Notes under the pieces: model-generated
Told to the model about the DNA's origin: nothing
The model's database searches: none
What the model saw: only the letters and a program-made list of their open reading frames with translations
NCBI GenBank assembly: GCA_022425565.1
Contig: JAKMFG010000278.1
Span: 1-11,197, forward strand
DNA length: 11,197 nucleotides
Reading direction: 5' to 3'
Source of the DNA: Alphaproteobacteria bacterium
GTDB taxonomy: Bacteria; Pseudomonadota; Alphaproteobacteria; Puniceispirillales; Puniceispirillaceae
Translations under genes and position numbers: made by a program
Part shown: positions 7,000 to 11,197 of the stretch, in pieces
Numbering within the stretch: the first letter of the stretch is position 1
Layout: every line of letters starts with the position of its first letter

Positions 7000-8460
7000 A
7001 TGGCAGGCCGCCCCAACATCCTGATGATCATGGCCGACAACCAGCCGGCTGACATGCTGGGCTGCTTTGGCAATGTCGAGGTGCTGACGCCGCATATCGA
7101 CCGGCTTGCCGCCAACGGCACGCGGTTCAGCAACGCTTTTTGCGTGAATGCCATGTGCTCGCCCTGCCGTGCCTCGGTCCTCACCGGGTTGATGCCGTCG
7201 GCGCATGGTGTGCACACCTGGCTGGATGACGGACTGGCATCTGAGTGGCCGGATGACTGGAACGCCATTGGTGAATTCGCCACCCTTCCCGGGCAACTGA
7301 AATCCACAGGCTACAGCACCGCCCTGATCGGGAAATATCATCTCGGCCAGCCCTGGCGCGCACCTGCGGACTATGATCACTGGGTGACCTTTCCGCATGG
7401 GCATACCGTCAGTTTTCATGGCAACCGGATGATCGAGAACGGCAGGGAAGCGGTCCATGCGGGCCATTCAGTCGATTTCTTCGCCGACCGTACGGTGGAT
7501 TATCTGGCATCGCGCAAGGACGGGGCAGATCCGTTCTTCTGCTTTGTTCCATTCAACGGGCCCTATGGCCACTGGCCGGCCATCCGCGGCGAATCACAAA
7601 CACGGTTCGACGAAATCTACCGCGACCTGCCGCTTCGATCGATCCCGCGTGAAGGGCTGAACAGGCGCGTCATCGAACGCTACACCCAGCGCGTCGTCGA
7701 GGCTGGCGGCACGCCGCATGAACGTTTCGCCGGCCCGCTGCTGCTGCCGAACGAGACCGCCAGCCTTCGCAACTATTTCGCCCAGACATCGCTGATCGAT
7801 GATGCCGTCGGGCGTATCATGACGGCGCTCGACGAAAACGGGCTGGCGGACAACACCATTGTCATCTACACGGCAGATCACGGTTTCTCGCTGGGACATC
7901 ACGGCATCTGGGGGCACGGGCTGGCCGCATGGCCGTCTTCCATGCTTCGGCCAAGCTATCATGTGCCGCTGATCATGGCCGGCCCGGGCATTGCCGCCGC
8001 GGACCATGACGGACTGGTCAGCCAGATCGACATTCCCAACACGCTTCTTCATGCTGCCCGCGCGCCGCTGATCGAAACCGACCGACATGACAGCCGGGTC
8101 ATTGCGCTGGATGATCCCGGGAAACCGGTGCGGGACGCGCTGTTCATCGAGCAGGAGGAAAGCCGCGCCATACGCACCGCAGGCCATCTTTATGTGGAGC
8201 GTTTCTGCCAGCCTGGCGGCACGCCGTTGCCAAGCGAACTGTATGAGTTGACGAGCGACCCGGGCGAGCGGCAGGACCTGGCCGGACAGGATAGCGGCGC
8301 CGCCACCACGGCCGAGCTTGCGGCGCAGCTGAATGCCTATTTCGACCAGCATGCGGCACCGGGATTTGATCTATGGTCCGGCGGCAGGGCGAAATCGAAC
8401 ATCACAAATCCAGCCTTCTGGCAAAGCGCCTGGGGCCCCGAATGGGCCTGTACAAAATGA
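7000..8460 (+). CDS. Sulfatase family hydrolase (formylglycine type, cytoplasmic)
   Basis: A 486-residue member of the alkaline-phosphatase-superfamily sulfatases, which cleave sulfate esters (some relatives cleave phosphonate monoesters) using a formylglycine made from an active-site cysteine. Visible are PNILMIMADNQ with metal ligands Asp13 and Asn14, the modification site Cys53 in CSPCRASVLTG, Lys113 and His115 in GKYHLG, the metal ligands Asp294 and His295 in YTADHG, then GHHGIWGHG. The modification core fits C-X-P-X-R but carries cysteine instead of the usual Ser/Ala at position 4, and His307 stands where many members have lysine. There is no signal peptide or lipobox, so it acts in the cytoplasm on an imported or internal ester. 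The ribosome site GGAG lies in the last codons of the SDR gene. No formylglycine-generating enzyme is in the window. The substrate is not recognisable from sequence. Confidence 0.92.
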   Translation: MAGRPNILMIMADNQPADMLGCFGNVEVLTPHIDRLAANGTRFSNAFCVNAMCSPCRASVLTGLMPSAHGVHTWLDDGLASEWPDDWNAIGEFATLPGQLKSTGYSTALIGKYHLGQPWRAPADYDHWVTFPHGHTVSFHGNRMIENGREAVHAGHSVDFFADRTVDYLASRKDGADPFFCFVPFNGPYGHWPAIRGESQTRFDEIYRDLPLRSIPREGLNRRVIERYTQRVVEAGGTPHERFAGPLLLPNETASLRNYFAQTSLIDDAVGRIMTALDENGLADNTIVIYTADHGFSLGHHGIWGHGLAAWPSSMLRPSYHVPLIMAGPGIAAADHDGLVSQIDIPNTLLHAARAPLIETDRHDSRVIALDDPGKPVRDALFIEQEESRAIRTAGHLYVERFCQPGGTPLPSELYELTSDPGERQDLAGQDSGAATTAELAAQLNAYFDQHAAPGFDLWSGGRAKSNITNPAFWQSAWGPEWACTK

Positions 8461-8462
8461 TG

Positions 8463-8484
8463 GTCCTGAATGTGATTTCAGGAC
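8463..8484. terminator. Perfect 8-bp inverted repeat just after the sulfatase stop
   Basis: GTCCTGAA (8463-8470) and TTCAGGAC (8477-8484) form a perfect stem with a 6-nt loop, starting 2 nt after the sulfatase TGA. No T-run follows, so it may be an mRNA 3'-end stabiliser, a weak or Rho-assisted terminator, or a DNA operator upstream of the TAXI receptor promoter. The inverted repeat itself is certain; its role is not. Confidence 0.45.
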
Positions 8485-8494
8485 AAACGGATGC

Positions 8495-8506
8495 TTGATT
8501 AATCAA
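8495..8506. promoter_or_regulatory. Perfect 12-bp palindrome TTGATTAATCAA, candidate operator
   Basis: The palindrome lies in a locally AT-rich stretch upstream of the TAXI receptor gene, with its centre about 29 bp before the -10-like box at 8529. Short AT-centred palindromes of this kind are typical sites for dimeric regulators such as GntR or MarR families. The position near or just upstream of the -35 region would suit activation, or repression by polymerase occlusion. Assignment as an operator is inferred from symmetry and position only. Confidence 0.4.
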
Positions 8507-8528
8507 CATAACTGCGTAACGTTCACGA

Positions 8529-8534
8529 TATGAT
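8529..8534 (+). promoter_or_regulatory. -10-like box TATGAT for the TAXI receptor gene
   Basis: TATGAT matches the sigma-70 -10 consensus at five of six positions in the AT-richest part of this intergenic stretch. It predicts transcription starting near 8541, directly before the first leader hairpin (8542-8560), leaving a leader of about 79 nt. No good -35 element lies 16-18 bp upstream, so the promoter may need an activator. Confidence 0.35.
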
Positions 8535-8541
8535 TGCTGCA

Positions 8542-8610
8542 TCCGGCTTGCGAAGCCGGACACTGAGCCGGGAGCCAAAAAGATCACTCCCGGGCAATTC
8601 CAACGGGAGG
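8542..8610 (+). promoter_or_regulatory. Structured 5' leader with alternative pairing of the Shine-Dalgarno
   Basis: Hairpin 1 is TCCGGCTT (8542-8549) with AAGCCGGA (8553-8560) around a 3-nt loop. Hairpin 2 is CCGGGAG (8568-8574) with CTCCCGG (8587-8593) around a 12-nt A-rich loop. The same CTCCCG (8587-8592) is also complementary to CGGGAG (8604-8609), the core of the TAXI receptor's Shine-Dalgarno, with an 11-nt loop. The two pairings exclude each other: hairpin 2 leaves the ribosome site free, the alternative hides it. It does not match any riboswitch class I recognise. Confidence 0.45.
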
Positions 8611-8619
8611 ATACGCATC

Positions 8620-9669
8620 ATGAGAGCACTTCATATCATCGCCGGTCTGGCCATCAGCGCCAGCCTCGTGACACCGGCACTGGCACAGACCAACCTGTCT
8701 GCCGAAACAGCCAACGCCAATGGCGTTCCGGGCAATACGGTTCTCGCCCTTGGCGAATTCGCAAATGCTGCCGGCGTTGCCAACATTCAGGTCGCCACCG
8801 GCCAGACCCTGACCAACTCGATCCAGAACGTGGCAGAGGGCAAGTCCGACATTTCGGCGGCGCCGTTCATCCTGCCGTTCCTGCTGTCTCGCGGTGTCGG
8901 ACCCTACGCCAAGCTTGGCAAGGATACAGGTGCCGAATATGCTGATCGCCTTGCGGTTCTTTACACCTACCGCCTCGGCGTCTTTACGCTGTCGGCCTAT
9001 AACAGCTCCAACGTCAAAGGCTGGAACGATCTTGCTGGCAAGACCGTCTATAACGGCCCGCCACGCGGCGCTGCCCTGACAAACGCCCGCGGCGTGGTCA
9101 AGCTCGCCACAGGTCTTGGCGATGGCGATGACTACAAGGGTGTTCAGGTGAACTGGGACCAGGCCGTAAAGACGATGACAGATGGTTCGGCCGATGCCTT
9201 TGTCCTGCCGTCCAGCTTCCCGGACGGGCGCCATACCGCCGCTGTTGCGTCGGGCGGTATCACCATGTGGTCGATGCCCAAGGCTGCGTTCGAGAGCGAT
9301 GCCACACAGAAATACATGAAAGCCCCTGGTTCGGGCAAAGTCGATATTCCGCTGTCCGAGGCCATTCAGCCGGAAGGCGTCAATGTCGTGTCCGAGGATG
9401 ACCGTTTCCGCGGCGTTGCCACCGTGGGTGGTGAGGTTGTTCGCAAGGATATGGATGAAGAGCTTGCCTACCGGCTGACCAAGGCGGTTCTCGACAATCT
9501 GGATGCGATCAAGGCCAAAACCCCGTTCCTGCCGCAGGTGTCGCTCGGCGAAATTGCCGACACCGCCACCACCGGCATGTGCGGCGCGATGCCTCTGAAA
9601 TACCACCCCGGTGCGGTGCGCGCCTGGGAAGAAGCCGGCTACACCGTTCCTGACTGCGCCAAGCCGTAA
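8620..9669 (+). CDS. TAXI family TRAP transporter solute-binding receptor
   Basis: A 349-residue periplasmic receptor that delivers a small organic solute to the TRAP permease encoded next. The N-terminus MRALHIIAGLAISASLVTPALA-Q is a clear Sec signal peptide, cleaved after residue 22. The region TLTNSIQNVAEGKSDISAAP, the middle WNDLAGKTVYNGPPRGAA and the end PLKYHPGAVRAWEEAGY match TAXI receptors, but the GTGG-type motif common near the mature N-terminus is replaced by NANGVPGNTVLALGEFANAAG. The mature protein has only two cysteines, Cys321 and Cys346, which may form a disulfide. The start at 8620 is fixed by GGGAGG (8605-8610) 9 nt upstream and by the signal peptide; an in-frame ATG at 8530 lies at the probable promoter and would bury the signal. 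TAXI permeases are ion-driven secondary transporters; characterised substrates are small carboxylates such as glutamate or 2-oxoglutarate, but the substrate here is unknown. Confidence 0.9.
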   Translation: MRALHIIAGLAISASLVTPALAQTNLSAETANANGVPGNTVLALGEFANAAGVANIQVATGQTLTNSIQNVAEGKSDISAAPFILPFLLSRGVGPYAKLGKDTGAEYADRLAVLYTYRLGVFTLSAYNSSNVKGWNDLAGKTVYNGPPRGAALTNARGVVKLATGLGDGDDYKGVQVNWDQAVKTMTDGSADAFVLPSSFPDGRHTAAVASGGITMWSMPKAAFESDATQKYMKAPGSGKVDIPLSEAIQPEGVNVVSEDDRFRGVATVGGEVVRKDMDEELAYRLTKAVLDNLDAIKAKTPFLPQVSLGEIADTATTGMCGAMPLKYHPGAVRAWEEAGYTVPDCAKP

Positions 9670-9691
9670 GGAACGCCTGACCTGAATAATG

Positions 9692-9731
9692 CCGGGCCGT
9701 TGTCAGACAGCGGCCCGGACATTTCTTTTTT
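9692..9731 (+). terminator. Intrinsic-terminator-like hairpin between TAXI receptor and permease genes
   Basis: CCGGGCCG (9692-9699) pairs perfectly with CGGCCCGG (9711-9718); the stem continues through a T-G wobble and TGT/ACA to a 3-nt loop, giving about 12 bp. The tail ACATTTCTTTTTT ends at 9731. It begins 22 nt after the receptor stop and ends 44 nt before the permease start. With the same-strand permease following directly, partial read-through is the likely purpose, giving many receptor copies per permease. A6 at 9740-9745 could pair weakly with the T-run. Confidence 0.8.
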
Positions 9732-9775
9732 GAGACGTTAAAAAACGACCGTTGGTTGCGGGGGAGCAGGACGAC

Positions 9776-11197
9776 ATGTCGAACAAACCGACCCCAACTT
9801 CGGCAGAGGCCAATCTGACCGCGACCGGCCCCTTCCTGTACTGGCTGGCTGTCGGCCTTGTCGTCACCGGTCTGTTGAATTCGATCCCGGGCATTCCGGG
9901 ATTTGACCAGGGATTGCGCGACCTGACAGGACAGGACTGGTTCAAGCTGCGCAAGTTCACCCGCGAATGGTTCTTCCCCTTGGTGCTGGCGCTGATGATG
10001 CTGATCGTCGCGCTGAAACATTCAATGTATCAATCCTGGAGGGACAGGTCGGCGCTATGGCGACGCTTCGGGCTGTTCATGGATGTGGCGCTGATCGTCG
10101 CCGCCTTCGGCATTTCGGTGACCTATGTCGTCGAGATCGAGGCCATCTGCCTGATCGACCAGTTCACCGGCGAGCGTGACAGGCTGATCGCCCGAAGTCT
10201 CGCAGATGCGGCAGAGACGGCAGAACTGTACGGCCTGCCGGCACCGACGACTGTCGAGGACCCGCAATGTGTCGGCACCACCGGCGGCTGGCTGGTTCTG
10301 ATCATGGGTGTGTCGATCCTGATTTTCCTCGGATACAACATCAAGGTCTGGGGACTGCCGCTTGTCATCGTCGCACTTCTGGTTGCGCTCTACACCATCG
10401 GCACCGTCCTGGTCTGGTATTTTCACGGTGCCGACGACATCAACAAATATCTGATGACCAAACTTGCCGGCGAGCCGCGCCTTCTCAGCGACGGGCGACC
10501 GCGTGTCCATGACATTCTGGTGAACAATGCCAGCGGTGTGCTGGGGCGGTTCATGGACATCATCATGAACACCATCTTCCCCTATCTGATCCTCGGCTCG
10601 CTGTTCGGCGCCTCCGCCGGGGGACAGTCGCTGATCAAGCTGGCCTTCCGCTGGACGCGCAAGCTCGCCGGCGGACCGGCGCATGCTGCCATTGTGTCCT
10701 CGGCGATGTTCGGGACCATTTCCGGCGGACCAATCGTCAATGTGCTGTCGACCGGCGTTCTGACCATCCCGATGATGGCGCGGCGCGGGTTCTCCAAGGT
10801 CTTTGCGGGCGGCATGGAAGCTGCTGCCTCGTCGGGTGGCTCGATCATGCCGCCGGTGATGGGTGTTGCGGCCTTCGTTCTCGCCTCGCTGACGGCAGTC
10901 CCCTATTCCAAGATCATCATCGCGGCGGCGATCCCGGCACTGTTCTATTTCTTCTGCCTGTTCCTGACCGCGGTGTTTCAGGCCCGTAAGCAGAACATCG
11001 AGGCGATTGGCGAGCTGACCGAGGATATGCATCTTGGAAAGCAGGATATGCTGAACCTGATGATGATCTTCGGGCCGATCCTGCTGATCCTCGCATTGCT
11101 GCTGACTTCGAAAGAGGATGTCGGATGCGGTTTCATCAGCGGCCTGATCGGCCTCGAGCGGGTCTTCACCGACACCGGCTGTCAGGTTGCGGAAATG
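9776..11197 (+). CDS. TRAP transporter fused permease, TAXI family (5' part, runs off the window)
   Basis: The frame is open from ATG 9776 through 474 codons to the right edge. It encodes the membrane part of a TAXI-type TRAP transporter, in which the small (DctQ-like) and large (DctM-like) subunits are fused. Likely membrane segments lie near residues 19-38, 64-81, 98-120, 172-190 and onward. The large-subunit core is unmistakable: GGPAHAAIVSSAMFG (299-313), then EAAASSGGSIMPPVMG (348-363). The segment SGGPIVNV (316-323) departs from the more usual SGSSVANV form. A polar loop of about 45 residues with a cysteine at each end lies between the third and fourth membrane segments. The start has GGGGAG at 9761-9766. 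Full-length relatives exceed 600 residues, so perhaps a quarter to a third is missing here. Confidence 0.92.
   Translation, partial: MSNKPTPTSAEANLTATGPFLYWLAVGLVVTGLLNSIPGIPGFDQGLRDLTGQDWFKLRKFTREWFFPLVLALMMLIVALKHSMYQSWRDRSALWRRFGLFMDVALIVAAFGISVTYVVEIEAICLIDQFTGERDRLIARSLADAAETAELYGLPAPTTVEDPQCVGTTGGWLVLIMGVSILIFLGYNIKVWGLPLVIVALLVALYTIGTVLVWYFHGADDINKYLMTKLAGEPRLLSDGRPRVHDILVNNASGVLGRFMDIIMNTIFPYLILGSLFGASAGGQSLIKLAFRWTRKLAGGPAHAAIVSSAMFGTISGGPIVNVLSTGVLTIPMMARRGFSKVFAGGMEAAASSGGSIMPPVMGVAAFVLASLTAVPYSKIIIAAAIPALFYFFCLFLTAVFQARKQNIEAIGELTEDMHLGKQDMLNLMMIFGPILLILALLLTSKEDVGCGFISGLIGLERVFTDTGCQVAEM

Noticed and set aside
8584..9606. A 340-codon open frame on the - strand opposite the TAXI receptor
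   Set aside because: The + strand frame has a signal peptide, a good ribosome site and family motifs; the antisense frame has none of these.
10055..11032. A 325-codon open frame on the - strand opposite the TAXI permease
   Set aside because: Highly charged, repeat-poor antisense of a membrane protein; the + strand carries the diagnostic TRAP motifs with no stop in 474 codons.

Overview
The window reads as a GC-rich proteobacterial chromosome segment, most likely from an alphaproteobacterium. This is inferred from GC-rich third codon positions, the gene families and tight operon packing; there is no rRNA or other phylogenetic marker to prove it. Nine genes are present, two of them cut by the window edges. 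No mobile element, CRISPR array, tRNA or rRNA was seen.

Layout. (1) Positions 2-1445, + strand: the 3' end of a sterol desaturase/fatty acid hydroxylase-family membrane enzyme, then a complete aldo/keto reductase. (2) Positions 1481-6098, - strand: a complete five-gene branched-chain-amino-acid-type (HAAT) ABC importer in the order binding protein, livH, livM, livG, livF. A strong hairpin lies after the binding-protein gene, and the livM, livG and livF starts are tightly spaced or overlapping. (3) Positions 6238-8460, + strand, divergent from the importer across a 139-bp shared control region: a short-chain dehydrogenase/reductase and a cytoplasmic formylglycine-type sulfatase, 3 nt apart. 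(4) Positions 8461-8619: a compact regulatory region with two inverted repeats, a -10-like box, and a leader that can fold to expose or hide the next gene's ribosome binding site. (5) Positions 8620-11197, + strand: a TAXI-type TRAP solute receptor, an intrinsic-terminator-like hairpin, and the first 474 codons of the fused TRAP permease, which runs off the end.

How the parts may work together (inference): two unrelated high-affinity importers flank a sulfatase and an alcohol-dehydrogenase-like SDR. The sulfatase has no signal peptide, so its ester substrate must come in intact or be made inside the cell. A coherent reading is a scavenging cluster: a small organic anion is imported, its ester is hydrolysed in the cytoplasm, and the freed alcohol is oxidised by the SDR. 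The substrate cannot be read from sequence. The most interesting non-coding signal is the TAXI-receptor leader (8542-8610), where one CTCCCG segment is complementary both to an upstream CCGGGAG and to the Shine-Dalgarno CGGGAG, the arrangement expected of an RNA switch that controls translation.
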